From NCBI RefSeq assembly GCF_001593385.1, contig NZ_LUVZ01000023.1, positions 62,001-126,000 of the forward strand: a stretch of DNA of 64,000 nucleotides, read 5' to 3'. Of this stretch, positions 14,467-22,622 are shown one piece after another. The position numbers and the translations under genes are program-made. Within the stretch, counting starts at the first letter, position 1, and each line of letters begins with the position of its first letter. This DNA is from Chryseobacterium cucumeris. GTDB taxonomy: Bacteria > Bacteroidota > Bacteroidia > Flavobacteriales > Weeksellaceae. Under the pieces are notes generated by a model. That model ran no database searches and was not told the origin of the DNA. It saw only the letters and a program-made list of their open reading frames with translations.

Positions 14467-17079
14467 ATGCAGATTTCAGAAAAGTACAATCCACAGGAAA
14501 CAGAACAAAAATGGTACAATTACTGGTTGGAAAACAAATTTTTCCACTCAGAACCTAATGACAAACCACCATATACCATAGTCATTCCTCCACCAAACGT
14601 GACGGGGATACTACACATGGGACATATGTTGAACAATACCATTCAAGATGTTCTGGTCCGTCGTGCAAGAATGCGCGGGTTTAATGCTTGTTGGATTCCG
14701 GGAACAGATCACGCTTCAATTGCTACTGAAGCTAAAGTTGTTGCTAAACTGAAGTCTGAAGGAGTCAATAAGTCAGATATTACCCGTGAGGAGTTTTTAA
14801 CCCACGCATGGGACTGGACTAATAAATATGGAGGAACTATCCTTGAGCAGTTGAAAAAACTGGGATGTTCTTGCGACTGGGACAGAACCCGTTTCACCAT
14901 GGAAGATAAACTTTCTCAACAAGTTATCAAAAGTTTCGTAGACCTTTATAATAAAGGACTGATCTACAGAGGCTATAGAATGGTGAACTGGGATCCGGAA
15001 GCGAAAACCAATATCTCTGACGAAGAGGTAATCTTTAAAGAACAAAACGGAAAATTATATTTCCTTAAATATAAAATTGAAGGTTCAGAAGAGTTCCTTT
15101 CAGTAGCAACTACGCGTCCTGAAACTATTTTTGGGGATACAGCAGTATGTATCAATCCGAATGATGAAAGATATGCACACTTAAAAGGTAAAAATGTAAT
15201 TGTACCTATCGTTGACAGAGTGATTCCGATCATTGAAGATGAGTATGTGGATATTGAATTCGGAACCGGAGCTTTGAAAATTACTCCTGCTCATGATATC
15301 AATGACTACGAAATCGGACAGAAACATCAGTTGAATATGATTGATTCTTTGGATGATGACGGAAATCTTAATGAGCATGGTTTACATTACGCAGGGAAAA
15401 ACAGATTTGACGTAAGAAAACAAATCGCTAAAGAACTTGAAGAGAAAGATCTTTTGTTGAAAGCAGAAGATTATGTCAATAAAGTAGGAACTTCTGAGCG
15501 AACAGGTGCTGTTATTGAACCTAAAGTTTCAGTACAATGGTTCCTTAAAATGTCTGAAATTGCTAAGCCAGCTTTGGATGTTGTTATGGATGATGAGGTT
15601 AAGTTTTATCCTGAAAAATTCAAAAATACCTACAAGCACTGGATGGAGAACATTCGCGACTGGAATATTTCCCGTCAGCTTTGGTGGGGACAACAGATTC
15701 CTGCCTATTACTATGGAGAAGGAGAGAATGACTTCGTAGTTGCTGAAGATAAGCATCAGGCTCTTGTAGTATTAGAAGAACAAAAAGGAATTATTGCTAA
15801 TCTTGAAGATTTAAGACAGGATGATGACGCATTAGACACATGGTTCTCATCATGGTTATGGCCAATGTCTGTATTTGACGGATTACTGGATCCTGAAAAT
15901 AAAGATATCAACTATTATTATCCAACATCTGATCTGGTTACAGGTCCGGATATTATTTTCTTCTGGGTAGCCAGAATGATTATGGCCGGATTGGAATACA
16001 GAAAAGAAGTTCCGTTCAAGAATGTTTATTTTACAGGAATTGTAAGAGATAAGCAGAGAAGAAAGATGTCAAAATCTCTTGGAAACTCTCCAGATCCTCT
16101 TGAATTAATGGATAAATATGGAGCAGATGGAGTACGTGTAGGTATTCTATTGAGTTCTGCTGCGGGTAATGATCTTCTTTTTGATGAAGATTTAATGCTT
16201 CAGGGAAGAAACTTCATGACCAAGATCTGGAATGCCTTCCGTCTGATCAATATGTGGAATCATGAAGATAAGCCAGCTATTGCAACCGATAACCAGGCAA
16301 TTGAGTGGTTTGAAAACAAGCTTAACAAAACAATTGCTGAAATTAATGATCAATTCGAGAAATTCAGAATTTCTGATGCCCTTCATTTGATCTATAAATT
16401 AATTTGGGATGATTTTTGTGGTTGGTATCTTGAAGCGATTAAACCTAACTATGGAGAAGGAATTTCTAAAGAAGTTTATAATAAAACGATCTACTTCTTT
16501 GAGGAGCTGATGAAGTTACTTCATCCGTTCATGCCTTTCCTGACAGAAGAACTATGGCAGACGATCTCAGAAAGAAATATTGATGAGGCTTTAGTAATCG
16601 CTCAGCAGAAAGAAGCAGGAGCATTTGACGAGGCAATTATTAAAAACTTTGAAACGGCAGCAGAGCTGATTTCAGGAGTTAGAAACTACCGTCAGACCAA
16701 AGGAATTTCACCAAGGGAAGCCGCTGAGGTATATACCAATGCTGCTGAATTTGCCAATGAAGCGGTAGTAAGAAAACTGGCTAATATTTCTGAAATTCAT
16801 TTTGGACAGAAAACAGATAAGCCAAGCTTTACTTTCCTGGTAGGAGCTACTGAAGTTTCTATCCCATTAAGTGAAAACTTAGATTTAGGAGAAGAAAAAG
16901 CTAAGACTGAGGAAGAAGTAAAATATTTAAAAGGATTCTTAGTTTCAGTAGAAAAGAAGCTTTCCAATGAGAAGTTTGTTGCCAATGCTAAGCCGGAAGT
17001 TGTAGAAGGTGAACGTAAGAAGCAAAAAGATGCTCAGGAGAAGATTGCGATCCTTGAAGAAAAACTGAAAAGTTTATAA
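14467..17079 (+). CDS. valS: Valyl-tRNA synthetase
   Basis: This cytoplasmic class I enzyme charges tRNA-Val with valine. From ATG 14467 it has 870 residues. The HIGH motif appears as HMGH (50-53) after PPPNVTG, and KMSKS is at 533-537. The editing domain (CP1) lies between them, including TTRPETIFGDTA and the segment around DHNDYEIG-like residues. The anticodon domain and a C-terminal coiled coil (about 810-870, rich in E and K) complete the usual order. An in-frame TTG at 14443 is only a few bases after the -7 motif and is an unlikely start. The gene is divergent from the DUF1573 gene. Confidence 0.97.
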   Translation: MQISEKYNPQETEQKWYNYWLENKFFHSEPNDKPPYTIVIPPPNVTGILHMGHMLNNTIQDVLVRRARMRGFNACWIPGTDHASIATEAKVVAKLKSEGVNKSDITREEFLTHAWDWTNKYGGTILEQLKKLGCSCDWDRTRFTMEDKLSQQVIKSFVDLYNKGLIYRGYRMVNWDPEAKTNISDEEVIFKEQNGKLYFLKYKIEGSEEFLSVATTRPETIFGDTAVCINPNDERYAHLKGKNVIVPIVDRVIPIIEDEYVDIEFGTGALKITPAHDINDYEIGQKHQLNMIDSLDDDGNLNEHGLHYAGKNRFDVRKQIAKELEEKDLLLKAEDYVNKVGTSERTGAVIEPKVSVQWFLKMSEIAKPALDVVMDDEVKFYPEKFKNTYKHWMENIRDWNISRQLWWGQQIPAYYYGEGENDFVVAEDKHQALVVLEEQKGIIANLEDLRQDDDALDTWFSSWLWPMSVFDGLLDPENKDINYYYPTSDLVTGPDIIFFWVARMIMAGLEYRKEVPFKNVYFTGIVRDKQRRKMSKSLGNSPDPLELMDKYGADGVRVGILLSSAAGNDLLFDEDLMLQGRNFMTKIWNAFRLINMWNHEDKPAIATDNQAIEWFENKLNKTIAEINDQFEKFRISDALHLIYKLIWDDFCGWYLEAIKPNYGEGISKEVYNKTIYFFEELMKLLHPFMPFLTEELWQTISERNIDEALVIAQQKEAGAFDEAIIKNFETAAELISGVRNYRQTKGISPREAAEVYTNAAEFANEAVVRKLANISEIHFGQKTDKPSFTFLVGATEVSIPLSENLDLGEEKAKTEEEVKYLKGFLVSVEKKLSNEKFVANAKPEVVEGERKKQKDAQEKIAILEEKLKSL

Positions 17080-17107
17080 AGTATAGACAATAAATTTTGT
17101 CAAAATC

Positions 17108-17144
17108 TCAGGCTGGGTACAGATGAAAATTGTATCCAGCCTGA
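17108..17144 (+). terminator. Strong hairpin after valS
   Basis: TCAGGCTGGGTAC pairs with GTATCCAGCCTGA (one G-T pair) around an 11-base loop. Only a short T stretch follows (TGGTTT), so it may be a terminator or an mRNA 3'-end stabiliser. Confidence 0.5.
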
Positions 17145-17165
17145 TGGTTTAAAAGAATAAATACA

Positions 17166-17801
17166 ATGACACATATAGAAAACATACAAAAACTATTCTC
17201 GAAAGACTTTGTAGAGAGCCCGTTACTTGAAAGTTTTGAAGTAGGAAAGATTTACCTTTCCAGTGGGAAACTGGTTGCCTGTGATCCCTTGATCACCAAT
17301 GATATGCTACCTTTTACTACAGAATTTCCAAAAGGAGACTTTTCGGTAATGCTTCATAAAGAAAGAGAAAGTAACTGTGTGGCCTATGCAGAGATTATAT
17401 TCAGTGATTCTGAAGTTAAAGAATGGAAACTGGCTACCACAGCAGGACAAAAATTAAAAGATCTTGAAGAAGGAGAAGTTTTCGGATATCCTGTAGAAAG
17501 CGGGATGGGATGTCTGATGGATGTTGATACCCAAAACAGCCTTAATGAACTGGAACAAAGATTATATCAAAATAAAGGAGGTGATTTTATGGGAATCTAT
17601 GAAGAATTTTTCCATGACTATTTCTTTGATGAAAACGGTGCCATAGATCAATATGCCTTTCTTAAACCGGCAAAAGAACATCCTGGAACCATCTTTGCTT
17701 TTGAAACCGGATATGGAGAAGGATTTTATGCCAGCTATATCGCTTATGATAAAGATCAACAACCCGTGAAAATAATTACTGAATTTATTGAAATAAGTTA
17801 A
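17166..17801 (+). CDS. DUF4241 domain protein
   Basis: The 211-residue protein resembles the DUF4241 family: a short N-terminal helix, GKIYLSSGKLVACDPLI, then FPKGDFSVMLHKE, an AYAEIIFSD strand, GYPVESGMGCLMD, and a C-terminal half with YEEFFHDYFFDENGAID and FETGYGEGFYASYIAYD. There is no signal peptide or membrane segment, so it should be cytoplasmic. The biochemical role of the family is not known to me. It follows valS after 86 bases and a hairpin. Confidence 0.75.
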   Translation: MTHIENIQKLFSKDFVESPLLESFEVGKIYLSSGKLVACDPLITNDMLPFTTEFPKGDFSVMLHKERESNCVAYAEIIFSDSEVKEWKLATTAGQKLKDLEEGEVFGYPVESGMGCLMDVDTQNSLNELEQRLYQNKGGDFMGIYEEFFHDYFFDENGAIDQYAFLKPAKEHPGTIFAFETGYGEGFYASYIAYDKDQQPVKIITEFIEIS

Positions 17802-17813
17802 TTATAAATTAGT

Positions 17814-17821
17814 TATTTTTG
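17814..17821 (+). promoter_or_regulatory. -7 promoter motif TATTTTTG
   Basis: This perfect TAnnTTTG match is 47 bases before the kinase ATG at 17869, just after the DUF4241 stop. Confidence 0.45.
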
Positions 17822-17868
17822 AGACACAATTTTGTCAGTTATTAATATTAAAGCTAATACAAAACACA

Positions 17869-18759
17869 ATGAATTTCTCATCAGAACAACCTCGTATTAT
17901 TGTTGTGGGCAGCTCATCGATTGATTTGGTTCTTGAAACCGAAAAACTTCCTTTGCCTAATGAAACCGTCTTAGCTATCAAATCAGATAGTTACTTTGGT
18001 GGTAAAGGTGCTAACCAGTCAGTAGGTACGGCCAGGTTGGGTGCCAGTGTATACTTTATAGGATGCGTTGGGATGGATCCTCTTGGACAACAGATCATGA
18101 GGAATCTGGTAAGCGAAAATGTAAATGTAGGATTTGTTCATGAAACAGATAAAGAAGCTACAGGAACTGCTTATGTAACAACTTCTCATGGAAATGCTGC
18201 TATTGTGGTAGTACCCGCAGCCAACAAGCATCTTAGCAAATCACATATAGACGAAGCCGATAAATATTTTCATACCACCGATCTTGTGCTGGTTCAGCTT
18301 GAAGTTTCTATGGATGTTGTAGAACATACCGTTAGGAAAGCTAAGAAATATGGAAAGAAAGTAGGATTATATGCATCTCCGGCAATGAGAGTCAACGAAG
18401 AGATTTTGGAAATGGTTGATTTTATTGTGGCTAAAAGTAATGAACTGTATGTTATTTTTGGAGAAGAGAAAAGGGAAGAAGTTCTTAAAAAATATTTCAA
18501 TAAAGTGTTTGTACGAGATGATACCAATTCTACCATTTATTTTGATGGTACCGAAATGAAATATTACCGAAACGATAAGGACGAAAAAGTATATAAAATG
18601 GGGATGGGGGATGCCTTTACATCAGGATTTGCCATTGCATTATGCCACGGGAACTCTATCGAAGAATGTGTGAAATTCGGAAATGAAGTTTCATCAAGAG
18701 TTTCAGGGGGTAAAGGATCTCAGACAGGACTTCCGAGAATCTCAGATTTCTTTTCTTAA
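17869..18759 (+). CDS. rbsK: PfkB-family sugar kinase, ribokinase-like
   Basis: The 296-residue protein is a PfkB-family kinase that phosphorylates a sugar, probably ribose to ribose 5-phosphate. The family signature 1 region is GGKGANQSVGTARLGA (44-59), followed by GCVGMDPLGQ. The anion-hole/catalytic motif is GMGDAF (245-250) with the base aspartate at 248; most relatives have GAGDAF. VVVPAANKHL near residue 106-115 also fits ribokinases. No ribose transporter or rbsD lies nearby, so the substrate is not confirmed by context. Confidence 0.8.
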   Translation: MNFSSEQPRIIVVGSSSIDLVLETEKLPLPNETVLAIKSDSYFGGKGANQSVGTARLGASVYFIGCVGMDPLGQQIMRNLVSENVNVGFVHETDKEATGTAYVTTSHGNAAIVVVPAANKHLSKSHIDEADKYFHTTDLVLVQLEVSMDVVEHTVRKAKKYGKKVGLYASPAMRVNEEILEMVDFIVAKSNELYVIFGEEKREEVLKKYFNKVFVRDDTNSTIYFDGTEMKYYRNDKDEKVYKMGMGDAFTSGFAIALCHGNSIEECVKFGNEVSSRVSGGKGSQTGLPRISDFFS

Positions 18760-18815
18760 AGCTATTTACAACATATCAAAAGTTTGAAACTTAACATAAA
18801 GATATAAGTAAAATG

Positions 18816-18845
18816 TCCACTTTTATAGTGGATTTTTTCTTTTTT
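18816..18845 (+). terminator. Hairpin with T tract directly before the hydrolase start
   Basis: TCCACT and AGTGGA form a 6-bp stem with a 5-base loop, followed by TTTTTTCTTTTTT. It ends the kinase transcript but also lies only about 6 bases before the ATG at 18851. Confidence 0.75.
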
Positions 18846-18850
18846 ATATT

Positions 18851-19696
18851 ATGGAAAAACTAATATTGACCACAGAAGACCATATTAATCTTGTTGCCCA
18901 TTTATTTAAGCCGGAAAGAGATAATGGTAAACTATTACTGATTAACTCAGCAACAGGGGTAAAGCAGCAGGTCTATTTTTCTTTTGCCAGCTACTTTTGT
19001 GAACAGGGATTTACAGTTATTACCTATGATTACAGAGGAATAGGACTTTCCAAGCCGAAAAATATGAGAGGGTTTCAAGGTTCTATGAGGCTTTGGGGCT
19101 CAAAAGATTATAAAACGATAACTCAATATATCAAGTCAGCATTTAAAGAATACAAAAAGTATTGTTTAGGCCATTCTGTAGGTGCACTCATTCTGGGAAT
19201 GAATGAAGATTCCAACATTTTTGAAGAATTTGTTTTTGTAGGAACACAAAATGCTTTTGTAGGAAACCTTAAAGGAAGAACAAAAGTTGAAGCGTATTTA
19301 GGTTTTGGAATTGCCCAGCCATTAACAACTTCATTGCTAGGATATTTCCCCGCACATTGGTTTGGATTGGGAGAAAGTCTTCCAAAAAATTGCGCATATG
19401 ACTGGAGAACCTTAATTTTAAACAAGAAATCAACCAATAAGCTGTTGGAAAAAATTGATGACTTTTCTAAAAATTTAACCCAGAAAGTATTTGTAATCCG
19501 GGCTGAAGATGATATATGGCTTACAGAAAAAGGAGTATTAAGTTTATTAAATAATACCTATTCAAATCTCAAACCTACATACAGGCTGATCGCTGCTTCA
19601 GAATCAGATAAAAATGAAATCGGGCATATCAATTTTTTTAGAAGTTACAACAGCAAACTATGGGATATTATTTTAAATGAACTGATAGATAAATGA
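18851..19696 (+). CDS. Alpha/beta hydrolase
   Basis: The 281-residue cytoplasmic protein has the order of an alpha/beta hydrolase: an early strand region, YDYRGIGLSKP (59-69), the nucleophile elbow GHSVG with Ser109 (107-111), a DDIWLTEKG segment likely to carry the acid, and HINFF carrying the late histidine. It resembles serine aminopeptidase S33-type hydrolases and predicted acyltransferases; the substrate is unknown. Its last 4 bases overlap the next gene (ATGA), so the two are co-translated. A terminator-like hairpin immediately precedes the start. Confidence 0.8.
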   Translation: MEKLILTTEDHINLVAHLFKPERDNGKLLLINSATGVKQQVYFSFASYFCEQGFTVITYDYRGIGLSKPKNMRGFQGSMRLWGSKDYKTITQYIKSAFKEYKKYCLGHSVGALILGMNEDSNIFEEFVFVGTQNAFVGNLKGRTKVEAYLGFGIAQPLTTSLLGYFPAHWFGLGESLPKNCAYDWRTLILNKKSTNKLLEKIDDFSKNLTQKVFVIRAEDDIWLTEKGVLSLLNNTYSNLKPTYRLIAASESDKNEIGHINFFRSYNSKLWDIILNELIDK

Positions 19697-20337
19697 AAAG
19701 TACGATTGACAACACAGTAGCATTTGTAAAAGAAAAATTAGAAGGAGCAGAAGCCGGGCATGACTGGTTCCATATTGAAAGAGTCTGGAAGCTGGCCGCT
19801 CAGATAGCAGAAACAGAGGATTGTGACAAAGAAGTAGTAGAATTGTCCGCACTTCTTCACGATATTGCCGATCCTAAATTTCATAACGGAGATGAAACCA
19901 TTGCTCCCAAAATATCAAGAATCTTTCTTGAAGAACAGAACGTATCTGAAGAAATCATCCAGAAGGTCTTATTTGTCATTGAAAATATTTCGTTCAAGAA
20001 CAGAGATCAGGCTCCGTTAAATCCACCCATTGAACTCCAGATTGTGCAGGATGCCGATCGTATTGATGCCATAGGCGCCATTGGAATTGCCAGAACATTC
20101 AATTTTGGAGGTTTTAAAAATAACCTGATGCATCATCCCGATATGAAACCCAAATTAGGGATGTCAAAAGAAGAGTATAAAAAATCTAACGGGACAACGA
20201 TCAATCATTTCTATGAAAAGCTCCTTCTCCTGAAAGATATGATGAACACTGAAAAAGGAAAACAAATGGCAGAAGAAAGACACAATTATATGCTGAATTT
20301 CCTGGACCAGTTTTATAAAGAATGGAATGTAGAGTAG
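19693..20337 (+). CDS. HD-domain phosphohydrolase
   Basis: The 214-residue protein has the HD fold ligands in order: H23 in HDWFH with H27, HD at 56-57 in LLHDIADPKFH, and a distal aspartate in VQDADRIDAIGAIG. It resembles the YedJ-type HD proteins, predicted metal-dependent phosphohydrolases acting on nucleotides or other phosphoesters. It overlaps the hydrolase stop by 4 bases, so the pair forms a translational unit. The substrate cannot be predicted. Confidence 0.85.
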   Translation: MKSTIDNTVAFVKEKLEGAEAGHDWFHIERVWKLAAQIAETEDCDKEVVELSALLHDIADPKFHNGDETIAPKISRIFLEEQNVSEEIIQKVLFVIENISFKNRDQAPLNPPIELQIVQDADRIDAIGAIGIARTFNFGGFKNNLMHHPDMKPKLGMSKEEYKKSNGTTINHFYEKLLLLKDMMNTEKGKQMAEERHNYMLNFLDQFYKEWNVE

Positions 20338-20387
20338 AAAATAGAATCAGAATGAATTGAATCTGATTCTGCTTGTCAAAAATTAAC

Positions 20388-20434
20388 TATCCGAACAAAT
20401 ATTGTATGTGACATTATTAGTTCGGATATTTTTT
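20388..20434 (+). terminator. Terminator after the HD-domain gene
   Basis: TATCCGAAC pairs with GTTCGGATA around a 23-base loop and is followed by a T tract. A second, smaller hairpin (AGAATCAG/CTGATTCT, 20343-20370) precedes it. Confidence 0.7.
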
Positions 20435-20545
20435 ATGAACAGATATAGCAGTTCAGTTCAGAGGGTAATAAAGATAGAAAACTATTTTTTAGGCTGGTTA
20501 AAATTAAAAATTGGCCTCGGACATGGATAAAATAGAGAGAAGGAG

Positions 20546-20553
20546 TATCTTTG
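20546..20553 (+). promoter_or_regulatory. -7 promoter motif TATCTTTG
   Basis: This perfect TAnnTTTG match ends 6 bases before the ATG at 20560, so the transcript would start at or next to the start codon. Confidence 0.5.
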
Positions 20554-20559
20554 TAAAAT

Positions 20560-21153
20560 ATGACACTCATTATTTTTATCATATTTCTGGCTTGTGTCCT
20601 TTCATTGGTCCTGTTTAAGATTAAATCAGGAAGTATGGCCAAGTGGGCAAAGCTGTTTCGTATTGTAACAGTTGTTTTTTCAATTTCTGTATTTACGTAC
20701 TGGTTTATCAAGAAAAGTGCTGTGGCATTTGTTGATAATTCTGTGGGGCTTCAGGTGGTTAATAAACTTCCACAGGCATTGGATTTTTACTTAATCAAAG
20801 TAGATAAAACAGATCAGAATACAACCCTTGAGCCTAAACATATTGGAAAAATACGCCCGGAATATTACAGAATAGAATACCTGAAAATGGATAAGTCTGA
20901 TGAATACTGGATTGCAGGCTATCTTGGAAAGAAAAACTTAGTCTATTTTTCTCAACATTCTGTACCTAATAAAAATATTGATCAGATTGTAGAAGTACAG
21001 AACTACATCAATCAAAGTATGAAGCTGTCTGATGCGGCCAAAAAGCAGGTAGACGCTTATAATTATGAGAATACCAAACTGGGAATCTGGATTACGCTGG
21101 ACTTTCTGCTTCTGTTTCTCAATCTTGTGCTGCTGATTAGAAAAAATAAATAA
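20560..21153 (+). CDS. Membrane protein of unknown function
   Basis: The 197-residue protein has three hydrophobic helices (about 1-19, 33-52 and 174-192). A middle soluble part of about 120 residues contains LPQALDFYLIKVDKTDQ and a YYRIEYLKMDKSDEYWIAGYLG stretch. I do not recognise the family. The soluble part is probably extracytoplasmic. A -7 motif just ahead of the start codon suggests a nearly leaderless mRNA. Confidence 0.65.
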   Translation: MTLIIFIIFLACVLSLVLFKIKSGSMAKWAKLFRIVTVVFSISVFTYWFIKKSAVAFVDNSVGLQVVNKLPQALDFYLIKVDKTDQNTTLEPKHIGKIRPEYYRIEYLKMDKSDEYWIAGYLGKKNLVYFSQHSVPNKNIDQIVEVQNYINQSMKLSDAAKKQVDAYNYENTKLGIWITLDFLLLFLNLVLLIRKNK

Positions 21154-21189
21154 AAAAGGTAATGAGTTTCCAATACTCATTACCTTTTT
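21153..21189. terminator. Bidirectional terminator between convergent genes
   Basis: AAAAAGGTAATGAGT and ACTCATTACCTTTTT form a 15-bp stem around a 7-base loop, with A and T flanks on both sides. It serves the membrane-protein gene and the small gene at 21198-21428. Confidence 0.9.
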
Positions 21190-21197
21190 AGTTTCTG

Positions 21198-21428
21198 TCA
21201 AGGATAATCCAGAATCTGCATAATCCGTTCCTTGAATTCTTCAGGACAGGCTTTGATAAGTTTATCCTTATTTTGTTTACTGATTTCTTTAGGCTCAAGC
21301 CATTCGCTCTTATTGGAATTCAAACTGTGGCTGTCATATACTCTTTTTATGGTATGATTTTCATAAAAAATATATTCATCACCAAGCCAGTTGCTAGCAA
21401 TGCTGATTGTACAAATTTCCTTTTCCAT
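21198..21428 (-). CDS. Small protein of unknown function
   Basis: The 76-residue protein starts MEKEICTISIASNWLGD and ends in KERIMQILDYP, with no signal peptide or membrane segment. It is acidic and basic in alternation, with NKSEWLEPKEIS in the middle. The gene sits between a shared terminator and an AT-rich upstream region without a perfect -7 motif. No family is recognised; it is kept because the strand, length and terminator make sense. Confidence 0.6.
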   Translation of the reverse strand: MEKEICTISIASNWLGDEYIFYENHTIKRVYDSHSLNSNKSEWLEPKEISKQNKDKLIKACPEEFKERIMQILDYP

Positions 21429-21569
21429 AATTTATGTTTTAAAGCATAATGTTTAGTGAAATACATTATACTCTAATATACAAATTTTTTTGTTACAGAG
21501 AGGAATGAATCGGGTGTAAGAAATTAACTGAATGTAGCCTATTTAATTTTATCTCAGCAATCCTTTGTG

Positions 21570-22460
21570 CTAAAAAAGTGTTCCGGTACTTTCTGTTGCC
21601 ATTTGCGGAATATGAATATCAGTTTTCCATTCTTCATTCATCTTCCTGATAAAATAAGCGGATAATAAAGGAGAAGCTTTTTCAATGTTCTGGTGTACGA
21701 AGAAATAAAGATTCTGAAGACCTGCTTTTTTCCATTGGGTAAGATGTTTCAACCAATCATCCAGTCTTTCATAGTCACTTTCAGCATTGGCTCCTACATA
21801 GCGGATAAATGCATTAGGGGTAGTAAGTCGCATATGAAGCATATCTCTTCTTCCGGCGGTATCTACAATGATATTGGTGATGTTATGGGCTTCAAAAAGT
21901 TCACAGGTTGTATTCAGAATTTCTTCATCGGTAAACCATTCCGTATTTCGGAGTTCTATGGCTAATGGAACTTCTTTAGGCCATTCTTTTACGAATTTTT
22001 CCAGCCTGTCATAGTCCTTAGTCTTAAAATTATCGTGAAGCTGAAGAAAAGCCATTCCCAGTTTCTCATCAAAATTGATAATAGCAGAAGCAAAATGAGT
22101 CACGGGATCCGTCACATCAATCAGCCTTCTGAAATGGGAAACCGTATTGGTGATCTTAGGGAAGAATTTAAAATTTTCCGGAGTTTTTTCTTTCCAGGTT
22201 TTTACCTGATCAGGAGTGGGCATTCCATAGAAAGTAGCATTCAATTCGATAGAATTAAACTGAGTAGCATAATAAGTCAACTCATCCTTAGTTCCTTTAG
22301 GATAGAATCCCTTAAGGTCTGTTTTATTCCATTTTGCACACCCGATAGAAATATTTTCCAGGCCTTTTTTATTAGGGGCCAGTATTTCTTTCGTTCTGGG
22401 ATGATCTTTAGGTAATGTGAAATCTATTTTTGATGGGTCTTCTACTTGTCCGAATTTCAT
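21570..22460 (-). CDS. DUF72 domain protein (YecE-like)
   Basis: The 296-residue protein shows the TIM-barrel DUF72 pattern: IGCAKWN near the N-terminus (GCAxW), YATQFNSIELNATFYGMP, KTPENFKFFPKITN, MAFLQLHDNFKTKD, PLAIELRNTEWF, and FVHQN near the C-terminus. The molecular function of the family is unknown. A longer frame starts at 22493, but that codon lies inside the -7 motif at 22491-22498, so ATG 22460 (MKFGQVEDPS) is chosen. Confidence 0.85.
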   Translation of the reverse strand: MKFGQVEDPSKIDFTLPKDHPRTKEILAPNKKGLENISIGCAKWNKTDLKGFYPKGTKDELTYYATQFNSIELNATFYGMPTPDQVKTWKEKTPENFKFFPKITNTVSHFRRLIDVTDPVTHFASAIINFDEKLGMAFLQLHDNFKTKDYDRLEKFVKEWPKEVPLAIELRNTEWFTDEEILNTTCELFEAHNITNIIVDTAGRRDMLHMRLTTPNAFIRYVGANAESDYERLDDWLKHLTQWKKAGLQNLYFFVHQNIEKASPLLSAYFIRKMNEEWKTDIHIPQMATESTGTLF

Positions 22461-22490
22461 ATCTGTAGTTTTGGTATTAAACAATGAACA

Positions 22491-22498
22491 CAAATATA
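22491..22498 (-). promoter_or_regulatory. -7 promoter motif TATATTTG of the DUF72 gene
   Basis: This perfect TAnnTTTG match on the minus strand is about 31 bases before ATG 22460. Confidence 0.55.
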
Positions 22499-22566
22499 AA
22501 CCAAAAATCTCAGAGCATTCTATGATTTCTGTGGAAAGTAATTAGACAGAATCAGCATTGAAAACG

Positions 22567-22596
22567 ACAAAAGCACACCTTTCGGTATGCTTTTGT
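22567..22596 (-). terminator. Terminator of nrdA
   Basis: ACAAAAGCA and TGCTTTTGT enclose a one-base mismatch, an ACC/GGT pair and a GAAA loop on the minus strand. It lies 27 bases after the nrdA stop. Confidence 0.6.
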
Positions 22597-22622
22597 AAAT
22601 ATAGCGTGTTTATTACTTGGTC

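Noticed and set aside
20433-20711. Minus-strand reading frame of 92 codons
   Set aside because: It overlaps the membrane-protein gene and its promoter and shows no plausible domain.
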